A stretch of 64,000 nt of DNA from Novosphingobium sp. ZN18A2 (GCF_036784765.1 NZ_CP136651.1:2108001-2172000); one strand, 5' to 3'. Positions 53,750 to 63,163 are shown, counted from the first letter of the stretch. The notes: generated by a model not told the origin, from the sequence alone. Numbers and translations are program-made.

Positions 53750-54979
53750 TCATACGTTCCCGAGATAGTCACCCAATGCGCGCCAGCACGGAAGCGACGT
53801 CGGATCGTTGGCACCGTTCGCCGCAACCGGATGCGACGCGAATCGGGCGATAACCATCCCGGCAACCGGATCGATCCACAGCGTCTGGCCATGAATCCCG
53901 CGGGCGCAATAGCATCCATGATTTTCGTGGGCCACCCACCACTGGCTGCCATAGGACCAGCCGGGAAGCTGCGGAAAGCGCGCCTTGTCGAACCGTTCCG
54001 GTTCTCCGCCTGCCGCCACGCGTTCCACCACGCGCGCCGGAATCACGCCCAGCCCGCCCAGACGCAGCGCCTCTCCGAATCGGGCCAGATCCTCAAGACG
54101 CAGGTTAAGGCCGCCGCCGCAGAACGGCATGCCCGCCTCGTCCACCAGGAATTCGGCATCGCCCATCATGCCCAGCGGCTGCCAGATCCGTTCGGACAAT
54201 ATGCGGGCGATGTTCTTCCCCTCGACCCGCGAGACGATCCAGCCGAGCACATCGGTGTTGACGGTGCGATAGGTGAAGCCTTCGCCATGCGTGCCGCTTT
54301 TGCCGACGGTGGCGGCGAACGACAGCAAGTCGCGCGGGCCGTCATATCCTGCCGGGCGCGGCGTAAGCCCCAGTGCATTCGACAAACCGCCGATGCCCGA
54401 CGTGGGATCGGCATAGTCTTCCGAAAAGTCGATCGCGGTTGTCATGTCCATGACCTGCCGCACCGTGGCATCTCCGAACCCGCTGGCGCGCAGTTCGGGG
54501 ACAAGGCTTGCCACCGGCGTTTGAGGGTCGAGCCGTCCTTCCTCGATCAGCATTTCGGCCAGCGTGCCGATAAAACTCTTGGTCATGGAAAAGGCGATGT
54601 GGCGTGTTTCCGGCCCGGTTACGCCGAACCACCGTTCGTAAACCACCGTGCCCTTGTGCAGCACCAGTATGCCGTCCGTGTAGTTCGCCAGCAGTCCTTC
54701 GGCGAATGTCATCGCCTTGTCTGAACCTAGCGGCGTGCAGGTGACGCTTTCGATATCGTCGCGCAGCGCGCGGGCGAAAGGCGCACCGCCCTGCCCCGCG
54801 CCGACGCGCAGCGTGGGGCAGAACTGGCGCATGTTGGAATAGGACCAGCGGATCATAGGAAAGCGCATGTGGCCGGCTTCGCTGGCCAGGATGCGCTTTG
54901 CGGCAGGCGGCGGCGTGCCTTCCATCCAGCCCATCGTCACCGGATCGCTGGTGACGGCGTCAAGCATCTGTTCCGGCAT
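53750..54979 (-). CDS. Serine hydrolase, beta-lactamase/6-aminohexanoate-hydrolase family
   Basis: 409 residues of the beta-lactamase-like fold. The nucleophile is in HIAFSMTKSFIG (Ser-x-x-Lys). YRTVNTDVLGWIVSRVEG carries the Tyr of the second motif, as in NylB-type 6-aminohexanoate-dimer hydrolases. GIHGQTLWIDPVAGMVIARFASHPV is the third region. Probably an amidase or esterase; no clear signal peptide. ATG 54979 follows AAGGAGAGG; the GTG 24 nt earlier is less likely. It lies downstream of nspC, 42 bp away, and could be the last gene of the polyamine operon. Confidence 0.88.
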   Translation of the reverse strand: MPEQMLDAVTSDPVTMGWMEGTPPPAAKRILASEAGHMRFPMIRWSYSNMRQFCPTLRVGAGQGGAPFARALRDDIESVTCTPLGSDKAMTFAEGLLANYTDGILVLHKGTVVYERWFGVTGPETRHIAFSMTKSFIGTLAEMLIEEGRLDPQTPVASLVPELRASGFGDATVRQVMDMTTAIDFSEDYADPTSGIGGLSNALGLTPRPAGYDGPRDLLSFAATVGKSGTHGEGFTYRTVNTDVLGWIVSRVEGKNIARILSERIWQPLGMMGDAEFLVDEAGMPFCGGGLNLRLEDLARFGEALRLGGLGVIPARVVERVAAGGEPERFDKARFPQLPGWSYGSQWWVAHENHGCYCARGIHGQTLWIDPVAGMVIARFASHPVAANGANDPTSLPCWRALGDYLGNV

Positions 54980-55021
54980 GGCCTCTCCTTCCAGCCCGGT
55001 CACTCCACTGCGCAGAGTGCC

Positions 55022-56224
55022 CTAGGAAAGCCGGTCGCGAAAGGTCTCCCACGTGAAATTCCGGACACATTCCAATGCGTCGGTCTCGCTGTCCCACAGC
55101 CAGATGGACGGCAACGGCACGCCGTTGAAGGTGGTGGTCTTCACCATCGAGTAATGCGCCTGGTCAAGAAAGGCGAAGCGCGTTCCCGGCGTCTCCAGTC
55201 CGGGCAAGCGGTAATCGCCGATCACGTCCCCCGCCAGGCATGACGGGCCGCCCAGCCGCACCGGTTCCGGCCCCTCGCCCACGCCATGTTCGTATTCGTC
55301 GATAGGCAGTTCGCCCAGCATCGCCGGGCGATAGGGCGCCTCGATAACGTCGGGCATATGGCACGTGGCGGAAATGTCGGTGATGGAAACCGGCATGCCG
55401 TTCCAGTGACTGTCGAGCACGGTCCCCGCAAGAATCCCGGCATCCAGGGCCACCGCCTCACCGGGTTCGATATAGACCTGCGCGCCCGTATCCTCTGCCA
55501 CGTCGCGCAGGAACTCTACCAGTTCCTCCCGCTGGTAATCCGCGCGGGTGATGTGGTGCCCGCCGCCAAGATTGATCCATTCGAACTGGCCGAAACAGGG
55601 TTCAAGGAAATCGAACACCTTGTCCCATGTGCGGCGAAGCGGCTCAAAGTCCTGCTCGCACAGGTTGTGGACGTGGAACCCGTCGACCAGTTCCACGTGT
55701 TCTTCGGTCAGCTGGTCGATCGGGAAGCCCAGCCGCGAATGGGGCGCGCTGGGATCGTACTTCGCCACTTCGCCTTCGGGCTGCATCGGGTTCAGGCGAA
55801 GCCCGATATCGAAGCTTTCGCCGCGCGCGCGCGCCGCTTCGATAATGGCTGAACAGCGGACAATCTGCTGCGGCGAATTGAAGATCACATGGTCCGAAAG
55901 CCGCAGCACCTCGTCCAGTTCGTCGGGCTTGTATGCGGCAGAGTATGTCGCGATCTCACCGTCGTAGAACTCGCCGGCAAGCCGCGCTTCCCACAGGCCA
56001 GAGGTGCACACGCCATCCAGATATTCGCCGACAATCGGCGCGGTGGACCACATCGAAAACGCCTTTAGCGCGGCCAGGACTTTCGCACCCGAGCGCTCAC
56101 CTATGTCCTGCAACACGCGCAGGTTATCCCTCAGTTTCGCGGCATCGACCACGAAGGCAGGACTATCGACGCGGGTGAGGTCGAAATGGGCGAATGCGCC
56201 CGGATCGCCGGCTCTGGTTTCCAT
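55022..56224 (-). CDS. nspC: Carboxynorspermidine/carboxyspermidine decarboxylase
   Basis: 400 residues, PLP-dependent fold III decarboxylase that removes the carboxyl group from carboxyspermidine to give spermidine (or norspermidine). The PLP Lys lies in LAALKAFSMWSTAPIV. FHVHNLCEQDFEPL, INLGGGHHITRADY, YIEPGEAVALDAG, and GPSCLAGDVIGDY with the catalytic Cys are typical NspC motifs. It begins directly after the macrodomain stop (TAG-ATG), so it shares that transcript. It works with the dehydrogenase at 56764-57969. Confidence 0.94.
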   Translation of the reverse strand: METRAGDPGAFAHFDLTRVDSPAFVVDAAKLRDNLRVLQDIGERSGAKVLAALKAFSMWSTAPIVGEYLDGVCTSGLWEARLAGEFYDGEIATYSAAYKPDELDEVLRLSDHVIFNSPQQIVRCSAIIEAARARGESFDIGLRLNPMQPEGEVAKYDPSAPHSRLGFPIDQLTEEHVELVDGFHVHNLCEQDFEPLRRTWDKVFDFLEPCFGQFEWINLGGGHHITRADYQREELVEFLRDVAEDTGAQVYIEPGEAVALDAGILAGTVLDSHWNGMPVSITDISATCHMPDVIEAPYRPAMLGELPIDEYEHGVGEGPEPVRLGGPSCLAGDVIGDYRLPGLETPGTRFAFLDQAHYSMVKTTTFNGVPLPSIWLWDSETDALECVRNFTWETFRDRLS

Positions 56225-56764
56225 CTATTCATCCCCAAGCGCGGCCAGCGCGCTGTTGAATTCCGCCGCCGCCGAATCGTTGAAACAAACGAGCAAAATG
56301 CGATCGAATGTGCCCGGCGAAACGCGCAGCACGTCTGCAATCGTCTCCACCGCCGTCCGGGCGGCCCTGTCCACCGGATAGCCATAGACTCCTGTCGAAA
56401 TCGCCGGAAAGGCAACGGTTCGCGCCCCTGCCCTTGCTGCGACGGCAAGCGAATTGCGATAGCAATCGGCCAGACGTTTCGGCTCGCCGTTTCCGCCCCC
56501 GTGCCAGACCGGCCCGACCGTATGGATCACATGGCGCGCAGGGAGGCGGTACCCCCCGGTGATCTTCGCCTGCCCGGTTTCGCAACCGCCAAGAGCGCGG
56601 CATTCTTCCAGCAGGCGCGGACCGGCGGCCCGGTGGATCGCCCCGTCCACCCCGCCACCGCCCAGAAGCGACCGGTTGGCGGCATTGACGATGGCATCGA
56701 CGTCGAACGTCGTGATGTCGCCGGTCACAACCTCGACCGGCGTACCGGCGACGATACGCTCCAT
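56225..56764 (-). CDS. Macrodomain protein (O-acetyl-ADP-ribose deacetylase type)
   Basis: 179 residues forming a single macrodomain of the MacroD/YmdB type. [33 protein letters not shown] is the ADP-ribose site, split here between the Asn-Ala-Ala-Asn and the Gly-rich loop. [13 protein letters not shown] and [17 protein letters not shown] complete it. Such enzymes hydrolyse O-acetyl-ADP-ribose or remove ADP-ribose from proteins. ATG 56764 overlaps the stop of the dehydrogenase (TGATG), and nspC starts directly after its stop. Its fixed position between two polyamine genes is unusual and its role there is unknown. Confidence 0.94.
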   Translation of the reverse strand: MERIVAGTPVEVVTGDITTFDVDAIVNAANRSLLGGGGVDGAIHRAAGPRLLEECRALGGCETGQAKITGGYRLPARHVIHTVGPVWHGGGNGEPKRLADCYRNSLAVAARAGARTVAFPAISTGVYGYPVDRAARTAVETIADVLRVSPGTFDRILLVCFNDSAAAEFNSALAALGDE

Positions 56765-57969
56765 CAGAACGAAAGCGGCCCCGGCAGTTCCTTCACCTGC
56801 CACGGCAACCCGTGCCTGTTCAGCATGTCCATGAACGGATCGGGGTCCATCTGCTCCATGTTGAATACGCCCTCACCCTTCCACGCGCCGGTCACGATCA
56901 TCGCCGCGCCGATCATCGCGGGAACGCCGGTGGTGTAGCTGACCGCCTGATTTCCGGTTTCGGCATAGGCGTCCTCATGGTCGCAGATGTTGTAGATGTA
57001 ATAGGTGTGCTCTTCCCCGTCCTTGTAGCCGGTAGCGATATCGCCGATGTTCGTCTTGCCCTTTGTGGTGGAGCCAAGGCTGGAAGGTTCGGGCAGCACC
57101 GCCTTCAGGAACTGCAGCGGAATGATTTCCTTGCCTTCGTACATCACGGGGTCGATCCGCGTCAGCCCCACGTTCTGCAACACGGTAAGGTGCGTGATGT
57201 AGGCATCGCCGAAGGTCATCCAGAAGCGGATGCGCTCAATCTCCGGCATATGCTTCGCGAGGCTTTCCAGTTCCTCGTGATACATCAGGTACATGTTCTT
57301 GGGGCCAACGCCTTCGAAACTGAATTCCTGTTTTGTGCCGAGCGCCGGAGTCTCGATCCACTTGCCGTCCTGAAAGTGCCGTGCGGGCGCGGTCACTTCG
57401 CGGATGTTGATTTCCGGATTGAAGTTGGTGGCGAAGTGCTGGCCGTGGTCCCCGCCGTTGCAGTCGAGGATGTCCAGCGTGCGGATCGTGTCCAGCTTGT
57501 GCTTCTTGAGCCACGTCGCGAAAACGCTGGTCACGCCCGGATCGAAGCCGGAACCGAGCAGCGCCATCAGCCCCGCCTGCCTGAACCTTTCCTGGTAGGC
57601 CCACTGCCACGAATATTCGAAGTGCGCCTCGTCGCGCGGTTCGTAGTTCGCGGTGTCCATATAGTTGACGCCCGCTTCAAGGCAGGCATCCATGATGTGA
57701 AGATCCTGATAGGGCAGCGCCAGGTTCACCACCAGCACCGGCTGCACCTTGCGGATCAGGGCAACGGTGGCGTCCACATCGTCCGCGTCGATCTGGAACG
57801 TCTCGATCGAAACGCCGGTGCGCTGCTTCACACTCTCGGCAATCGCATCGCATTTCGCCTTGGTGCGGCTTGCCAGCGCGATGCCGGTGAAGATGTCGGC
57901 ATTCATCGCCATCTTGTGAACCGCGACCGAACCCACGCCGCCCGCGCCGATCACCAGTACTTTCGCCAT
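56764..57969 (-). CDS. Carboxynorspermidine/carboxyspermidine synthase (saccharopine dehydrogenase family)
   Basis: 401 residues. It reductively couples aspartate semialdehyde to putrescine or diaminopropane, giving carboxyspermidine or carboxynorspermidine (CASDH/CANSDH). The Rossmann site is [57 protein letters not shown] and [23 protein letters not shown] are characteristic of this subfamily as opposed to lysine saccharopine dehydrogenase. GGAGAT precedes ATG 57969. First gene of the operon with the macrodomain, nspC and possibly the serine hydrolase; divergent from the dehydratase at 58046. Confidence 0.94.
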   Translation of the reverse strand: MAKVLVIGAGGVGSVAVHKMAMNADIFTGIALASRTKAKCDAIAESVKQRTGVSIETFQIDADDVDATVALIRKVQPVLVVNLALPYQDLHIMDACLEAGVNYMDTANYEPRDEAHFEYSWQWAYQERFRQAGLMALLGSGFDPGVTSVFATWLKKHKLDTIRTLDILDCNGGDHGQHFATNFNPEINIREVTAPARHFQDGKWIETPALGTKQEFSFEGVGPKNMYLMYHEELESLAKHMPEIERIRFWMTFGDAYITHLTVLQNVGLTRIDPVMYEGKEIIPLQFLKAVLPEPSSLGSTTKGKTNIGDIATGYKDGEEHTYYIYNICDHEDAYAETGNQAVSYTTGVPAMIGAAMIVTGAWKGEGVFNMEQMDPDPFMDMLNRHGLPWQVKELPGPLSF

Positions 57970-58045
57970 GGTATCTCCAATTGTATTGCGCCTTGCGCAT
58001 CCCGCTATGGCGCGGGAATCAATCGCCGCGCTTTAGGGGAAGCCA

Positions 58046-59041
58046 GTGACAAACCCAAGTCCCGACACACCGCAACGCGAACCGACAAGCGAAGGCGTTG
58101 CGCGCGCCGCAAAGAAGATCGCGGCGCTGCTTCCACCAACGCCGCTTCTCCCCCTCGAAGTGGGGGGAGCCACCGTCTGGTGCAAGGCGGAAAGCCTGCA
58201 ACCGGTCGGCGCGTTCAAGATACGCGGCGCATGGCACCGCCTTTCGGACATGGGCGAGGAAGAGCGCGCACACGGGGTTGTCGCGGTGTCGAGCGGCAAC
58301 CATGCGCAGGGCGTGGCATGGGCGGCGCGGCGGCTGGGCATCCATGCCGCCATCGTGATGCCGAACGACGCCCCTGCGGTGAAGCTCGCCAACACGCGCG
58401 CGCTGGGGGCGGAAGTAGTGCTTTACGACCGGCCCGGCGGTGAAGATCGCGATGTCATCTCGCGCGCGCTGTGCAGCGAACGCGGTGCAACGCTGGTCCA
58501 TGCCTATGGCGATCCCTGGGTGATCGAAGGGCAAGGCAGCGCGGGGCTGGAGATCGCGGAACAGATGGAACGCCTGGCCGGTGGCAGCCCCACGCGGATC
58601 GTATGCCCCTGCGGCGGCGGCGGACTGACCGCCGGCCTTGCCCTCGCCTGTCCCGATGCAGAGATCGTTCCGGTCGAACCCGAAGGGTGGGACGATGTGC
58701 GGCGCAGCCTTGAACAGGGCCGGATCGTGCCCGTGCAGCCATCGCCCCCACCCACGGCCTGCGACGCCTTGCAGACGCCGCGCACGTTCCCGATCAACTT
58801 TGCCGTGATGAAGGCGCGCGGCCTGCGCGGCATCAGTGTGACCGAAAGCGAAATTCGCGCGGCGCAGCGCCTGGCTTTCAACACGTTGCGACTGGTGATC
58901 GAACCGGGCGGCGCGGCGGCCCTTGCGGCGATCATGACGGGCAAGGCTGCCACCGATGGCCACACGGCGGTCGTCCTGTCGGGAGGAAACGTCGATCCGG
59001 CGGCATATGCCGCGATCGTCGCGAAACCGTCGCACGACTGA
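58046..59041 (+). CDS. Threonine/serine dehydratase-like PLP enzyme
   Basis: 331 residues, catabolic-type threonine ammonia-lyase or serine dehydratase. The PLP Lys is in SLQPVGAFKIRGAWHRL. VAVSSGNHAQGVAWAARRLG, the glycine-rich PCGGGGLTAGLAL and VIEPGGAAALAAIM follow. It lacks the C-terminal ACT regulatory domain of biosynthetic IlvA, so it is not expected to respond to isoleucine. The start is GTG 58046 with AGGGGAAG upstream. It begins 76 bp from the divergent polyamine operon, whose promoter region it shares. Confidence 0.88.
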   Translation: MTNPSPDTPQREPTSEGVARAAKKIAALLPPTPLLPLEVGGATVWCKAESLQPVGAFKIRGAWHRLSDMGEEERAHGVVAVSSGNHAQGVAWAARRLGIHAAIVMPNDAPAVKLANTRALGAEVVLYDRPGGEDRDVISRALCSERGATLVHAYGDPWVIEGQGSAGLEIAEQMERLAGGSPTRIVCPCGGGGLTAGLALACPDAEIVPVEPEGWDDVRRSLEQGRIVPVQPSPPPTACDALQTPRTFPINFAVMKARGLRGISVTESEIRAAQRLAFNTLRLVIEPGGAAALAAIMTGKAATDGHTAVVLSGGNVDPAAYAAIVAKPSHD

Positions 59042-59106
59042 CACGCGCGCGTCACCGAAGGTTCGTAATCGCCGGTCCCGGGAATCGCAGACGGGACGGG
59101 CGAAGC

Positions 59107-60321
59107 ATGAATATCCGGGGCCACGAAATAGATCGCGCGGTGTTGCGCAGCGATGCAGAGCCGAAATCGAGGATACTGGACCGCGCGTTCGCGTTTGCCT
59201 TTCGCGGGCTGGTCTATGCACAGATCTGGGAAGACCCGGTGGTCGACATGGAAGCGCTGGATATCCGGCCCGAAAGCCACGTCGTCACCATCGCCAGCGG
59301 CGGATGCAACGTGCTGTCATACCTTACCGCCGATCCCGCGCGGATCACGGCGGTGGACCTCAACACCGCGCACGTCGCGCTGGGGAGACTGAAGCAGGCC
59401 TCGGTCCGGCACCTGCCCGACTATGCCGCCTTCCGCAGCTTTTTCGCTGAGGCGGACCGGGACGAAAACCTTGCGCTTTACCACCGGTACGTCGCCCCGC
59501 ATCTCGACGATGCGACGCGCCGCTATTGGGAAGGCCGCGATCTTGTCGGCCGCCGCCGTATCGCGGGATTTGGCAAGGGCATCTATCGGCGCGGGCTGCT
59601 GGGCAATTTCATCGGCATCGCGCACCTTCTGGCAAAGCTCTATCGCATCGACCTGCATGCGGTGCTCGAAGCCGAAACGCTGGAAGACCAGCGCCGCGTG
59701 TTCGAGGAAAAGCTCGCCCCCGTGTTTGACCGAAAGTTCGTGCGCTGGCTGACCGACCTGCCCGCGTCGCTGTTCGGCCTTGGCATCCCGCCCGCGCAGT
59801 ATAACGCGCTGGCCGGAAACCGGCGGATGGCCGAAGTACTGAAAGCGCGGCTTGAAAAGCTGGCTTGCGGCTTCCCGGTCCAGGAAAACTATTTCGCCTG
59901 GCAGGCCTTTTCGCGCGGGTATGGCAAGCACGCGGATTGCCCGCTTCCGCCCTATCTCGAGGAACGCAACTATCGCACGGTCAAGGCGCGGATCGACCGG
60001 ATCGAAACGCGCCACGCGAACATGACCGGTTTCCTGATGGAACAGGACGAAAACAGCGTGGATCGCGTGGTCCTGCTGGACGCGCAGGACTGGATGGACG
60101 ATGCGCAGCTCACCGCGCTGTGGAGCGCGATCACGCGTGCGGCCCGCCCCGGTGCGCGCGTGCTGTTCCGCACCGCTGCAGAACCGTCGCTGCTACCCGG
60201 CCGCCTGCCCGATGCCATCCTTTCGCGCTGGGACTATGCCGAGCGACAATCGGGTGACTTCACGCAACGCGACCGTTCGTCGATCTATGGCGGCGTCCAC
60301 CTCTATACGCTGCGCGCATGA
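59107..60321 (+). CDS. btaA: SAM:diacylglycerol 3-amino-3-carboxypropyltransferase (DUF3419)
   Basis: 404 residues of the BtaA/DUF3419 family, first step of betaine-lipid (DGTS) synthesis: aminocarboxypropyl from SAM to diacylglycerol. YAQIWEDPVVDMEAL is the family opening, then TIASGGCNVLSYLTADP (SAM site), TAVDLNTAHVALGRLK, and DAQDWMDDAQLTALWSAI. VLFRTAAEPSLLPGRLP is typical near the end. Its ATG has GGGCGAAG upstream. The stop overlaps btaB by 4 nt (ATGA), the classic pair. No signal peptide; it acts at the inner leaflet. Confidence 0.92.
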   Translation: MNIRGHEIDRAVLRSDAEPKSRILDRAFAFAFRGLVYAQIWEDPVVDMEALDIRPESHVVTIASGGCNVLSYLTADPARITAVDLNTAHVALGRLKQASVRHLPDYAAFRSFFAEADRDENLALYHRYVAPHLDDATRRYWEGRDLVGRRRIAGFGKGIYRRGLLGNFIGIAHLLAKLYRIDLHAVLEAETLEDQRRVFEEKLAPVFDRKFVRWLTDLPASLFGLGIPPAQYNALAGNRRMAEVLKARLEKLACGFPVQENYFAWQAFSRGYGKHADCPLPPYLEERNYRTVKARIDRIETRHANMTGFLMEQDENSVDRVVLLDAQDWMDDAQLTALWSAITRAARPGARVLFRTAAEPSLLPGRLPDAILSRWDYAERQSGDFTQRDRSSIYGGVHLYTLRA

Positions 60322-60980
60322 CCGCCGCCGAAGGGGCAAGGGCCACCCATGCGGCTGCGATGGACGCGCAGTATCGTTATCAGCGACACCTCTATGACCT
60401 GACGCGCAAGTATTACCTTTTCGGCCGCGACCGCCTGATCCGCGAACTGGACTGCAAGCCCGGCGACAAGGTTCTGGAAATCGCCTGCGGCACCGGGCGC
60501 AATCTGGCAAAGGTTGCGCGCCAATGGCCGGGCGTTTCGCTCTACGGGCTGGATATCTCGGCCGAGATGCTGAAATCGGCACAAGCTGCACTGGGCGAAG
60601 AAGCGCGGCTGGCGCTGGGCGACGCGACCGGATTCGATGCCGCCGGTCTGTTGGGCCATGCCCGTTTTGACCGCGTATTCATTTCCTTCGCCGTGTCGAT
60701 GATCCCCGATTGGCAAAAGGCCGTCGATCATGCCGCGGCGCTGGTTGCGCCCGGCGGTTCGCTGTCGGTCGTCGATTTCGGGGACATGGACGGGCTCTGG
60801 CCCGTCGCACAAACGGCACTCGGCGCGTGGCTGGCCAAGTTCCACGTCACGCCGCGGGCCGATCTGCCCGACGTCGCAAGCCGGGTTGCGCAAAGGCACG
60901 GCCTGTCACTGGAAACGCGGCGCGGTGCCTTCGGGTATTACACGCTGATCCAGATCGAACGCTCCGTTCATGCAACCTAG
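60318..60980 (+). CDS. btaB: Betaine-lipid N-methyltransferase
   Basis: 220 residues, class I SAM methyltransferase. It should trimethylate the homoserine head group made by BtaA to give DGTS. The family opening YRYQRHLYDLTRKYYLFGRDRLIREL is intact, then KVLEIACGTGRNLAKVA (motif I), LYGLDISAEML, and FDRVFISFAVSMIPDW. The terminal stop TAG lies inside the perfect palindrome 60970-60987, so the operator of the next operon overlaps its 3' end. Confidence 0.92.
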   Translation: MTAAEGARATHAAAMDAQYRYQRHLYDLTRKYYLFGRDRLIRELDCKPGDKVLEIACGTGRNLAKVARQWPGVSLYGLDISAEMLKSAQAALGEEARLALGDATGFDAAGLLGHARFDRVFISFAVSMIPDWQKAVDHAAALVAPGGSLSVVDFGDMDGLWPVAQTALGAWLAKFHVTPRADLPDVASRVAQRHGLSLETRRGAFGYYTLIQIERSVHAT

Positions 60981-60987
60981 GTTGCAT
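60970..60987. promoter_or_regulatory. Perfect 18-bp palindrome plus -35-like box before the MAPEG genes
   Basis: ATGCAACCTAGGTTGCAT is a perfect palindrome covering the btaB stop codon. TTGACA follows immediately at 60988-60993, a consensus -35 box, with a weak CAGTCT at the -10 position 17 nt later. The arrangement suits a repressor site occluding the promoter of the MAPEG pair. The same half-site occurs before the MipA gene (21323-21347). Confidence 0.65.
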
Positions 60988-61046
60988 TTGACAATCCATT
61001 GGGCCGCGCGCAGTCTCCCGGCCGATAACAAAGGGGGGAGACAATC

Positions 61047-61499
61047 ATGCAGGCGCAGATGCTTGCACCCGCTGCCGTGCTGGTGCTGTGGTCGCTTGTC
61101 ATGCTGTTCTGGACCGCTGGCACGCGCTTTCCGGCCATGGCGAAGTCGGGGATCGACCTGAAGCAGGCCAAGCCCGGCGGACGCGGGCAGGATCTTGAAG
61201 GCGTGGTGCCGGACAAGGTGCAGTGGAAATCCCACAATTATTCGCACCTGATGGAACAGCCGACGATCTTCTATCCCACGGTCGTCATCATCGCGATCAT
61301 GGGGGCCGGCGCAATCGATGTCGCGCTGGCGTGGGCCTATGTTTTCATCCGGATCGTCCATTCGATCTGGCAGGCGACCGTCAATGTCGTCAGCGTGCGC
61401 TTCATGCTGTTCATATTGTCCACTTCGTGCCTGCTGGCGCTGGCGGTGCGCGCGGTGCTGGCAACGCTGCTGCACGATCCATCCGTACTGGCCGGATAG
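61047..61499 (+). CDS. MAPEG-family membrane protein (copy 1)
   Basis: 150 residues with four membrane spans, a MAPEG (membrane-associated proteins in eicosanoid and glutathione metabolism) protein. Span 1 is LAPAAVLVLWSLVMLFWTAG. KVQWKSHNYSHLMEQPTIFYP is the conserved loop (the HNY-x-H-x3-QPT-x-FY region), and AYVFIRIVHSIWQATVN lies in span 3. Bacterial members may have glutathione transferase or peroxidase activity, untested here. GGGGGGAGA lies 6-9 nt upstream. A second copy follows 31 bp later. Confidence 0.9.
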   Translation: MQAQMLAPAAVLVLWSLVMLFWTAGTRFPAMAKSGIDLKQAKPGGRGQDLEGVVPDKVQWKSHNYSHLMEQPTIFYPTVVIIAIMGAGAIDVALAWAYVFIRIVHSIWQATVNVVSVRFMLFILSTSCLLALAVRAVLATLLHDPSVLAG

Positions 61500-61530
61500 A
61501 TCCGGTTCAACGACCAAGGGGGAGACAAGA

Positions 61531-61959
61531 ATGATAGGCATGGAAATCCTGAAACCCGTCGTGGTGCTGGCGGGCTGGACGATGATCATGTGGATCTGGA
61601 TGTTCGCCACGCGCATTCCGGCAATGGGCGCGGCGAAGATCGACAGCGCGAACATGGTCGGCGGCACCGGCAAGGATCTTGACGGACAGTTGCCCGAAAA
61701 AACCATGTGGGTTGCCCACAACTACAATCACCTGCACGAAGCGCCGACCGTGTTCTATGCGGTCGCCATCGTGCTGGCGGTCATCGGACAGGGAGACGGG
61801 CTGAACGCGACGCTTGGCTGGTCCTATGTGATCCTGCGCATCCTGCATTCCCTTGTGCAGGCAACCTTCAACCGCGTGATGGTGCGCTTCCTGATTTTCG
61901 TGCTGTCTTCACTGGTGCTGATGGCGCTTACGGTACACGCCCTGCTGGCGCTGTTCTGA
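61531..61959 (+). CDS. MAPEG-family membrane protein (copy 2)
   Basis: 142 residues, four spans, paralogous to the preceding gene. They share the pattern WVAHNYNHLHEAPTVFYAVAIVLA and SYVILRILHSLVQATFNRVMVRFLIFVLSS. Divergence between the copies is high, so the duplication is not recent. AAGGGGGAGA lies about 6 nt upstream of ATG 61531. It probably shares the promoter and operator with copy 1. Converges with the methyltransferase gene, 4 bp between stops. Confidence 0.9.
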   Translation: MIGMEILKPVVVLAGWTMIMWIWMFATRIPAMGAAKIDSANMVGGTGKDLDGQLPEKTMWVAHNYNHLHEAPTVFYAVAIVLAVIGQGDGLNATLGWSYVILRILHSLVQATFNRVMVRFLIFVLSSLVLMALTVHALLALF

Positions 61960-61963
61960 ACGC

Positions 61964-63163
61964 TCAACGCACGAACAGGCTTGCCAGCTCTACGTGGGTG
62001 GACCAGCGGAACTGGCCCACCGGCCGAAGTTCGGCGAGCCTGTAGCCACCCGCCGCCAGTTGCGCCGCATCGCGTGCCCAACTGGCGGGGTTGCAGCTGA
62101 TATAGACGACGCGCGCCACCTTGGACGCGGCGATCTGCGCCACCTGCTCGCGCGCGCCGGCACGCGGCGGATCGAGCAAGACGGCGTCGAAGCGGTCCAG
62201 CTCTTCGGCGCGCAGCGGATTGCGAAACAGGTCGCGGTGAAGCGAATGGACCGGCTTGCCCGATGCCCGCGCGGCGGACTGGCAGGCAAGGTGCGCATCG
62301 CGCGCGGCCTCGACCGCCAGCACTTTGGCCGGTCCCGCCAGGGCAAAGGCAAACGTGCCCAGCCCGGCGAACAGGTCGGCAATCGTCCCGGCGCCATCCA
62401 GCCATTCGGCCGCTGCGCCAGCCAGTGCCGCCTCGCCATCGGGCGTGGCCTGAAGGAACGCGCCGGGTGGAAGCGTCACCGGCGTGCCGCCAAGCGTGAC
62501 CGTCACCGGTTCAGGTTCCCACTGGGTTTCCGGCCCGTATCCGCCATCCAGCGTCAGGCGTGCAAGGCGGTGATCCTGCGCGAAGGCAATCAACGCCTCG
62601 GTCGCGGCCAGCCCTTCCGCCTCCAGCCCCTTGATCCCCGCTGCAACGCCCTGATCGCAAGCCGTTAGTTCGATATCGGCAGCCAGCTTGCGGTTGCCCA
62701 TCTTTGCCAAGAGATCGCGCAATGGGTCCACGAGTGCAAACAGGTCCGGCGCCAGTACATGACATTCGCGCATATCGACGATGCGGTGCGAACCTTGCTC
62801 GCGAAATCCCAGCACGATGCGCTTGCCGATGGCCTGCGCATGAAGCGCCGCGCGGCGGCGGCTGCGCGGCGGAGACAGATGCGCGGCCTGCACCAACTCC
62901 GCATCAAGCCCCTGGCCCTTTGCCGGACCAAGCACCCGGTCGCTGACGAATGCGGACAGCGCGGCCTCGTCCAGATGCTGCAACTGACATCCGCCGCAAG
63001 CGGGGAAATGGCGGCACGTCGGCGCAGCGTGATGCGGCCCCGGCACCAGAACGCCGTCCGCGCCGATCACGTCCCCCGGCGCGGCAAAGGCCACGTGGCG
63101 GCCGTCCGCCGTAACCCCGTCGCCCTTCGCGGCGACACGCACGATTTCCGCACCCCCGCTCAT
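61964..63163 (-). CDS. RNA m5U methyltransferase, TrmA/RlmC/D family
   Basis: 399 residues. SAM-dependent 5-methyluridine methyltransferase acting on 23S rRNA or tRNA. The iron-sulfur cysteines are CRHFPACGGC and the later MRECHVLAP. The SAM site is IADLFAGLGTFAFALAG, DAVLLDPPRAGA is motif IV, and the nucleophile lies in VYISCNPASWARD. The usual C-terminal Glu base is within FRWSTHVELASLF. The N-terminal TRAM domain is short. ATG 63163 overlaps the nnrD stop (ATGA). Which uridine it modifies cannot be told. Confidence 0.92.
   Translation of the reverse strand: MSGGAEIVRVAAKGDGVTADGRHVAFAAPGDVIGADGVLVPGPHHAAPTCRHFPACGGCQLQHLDEAALSAFVSDRVLGPAKGQGLDAELVQAAHLSPPRSRRRAALHAQAIGKRIVLGFREQGSHRIVDMRECHVLAPDLFALVDPLRDLLAKMGNRKLAADIELTACDQGVAAGIKGLEAEGLAATEALIAFAQDHRLARLTLDGGYGPETQWEPEPVTVTLGGTPVTLPPGAFLQATPDGEAALAGAAAEWLDGAGTIADLFAGLGTFAFALAGPAKVLAVEAARDAHLACQSAARASGKPVHSLHRDLFRNPLRAEELDRFDAVLLDPPRAGAREQVAQIAASKVARVVYISCNPASWARDAAQLAAGGYRLAELRPVGQFRWSTHVELASLFVR

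Noticed and set aside
58145..58175. CCCCCTCGAAGTGGGGGGAG inverted repeat as a possible REP element.
   Set aside because: It lies within the conserved N-terminal coding motif of the dehydratase and encodes normal family sequence.
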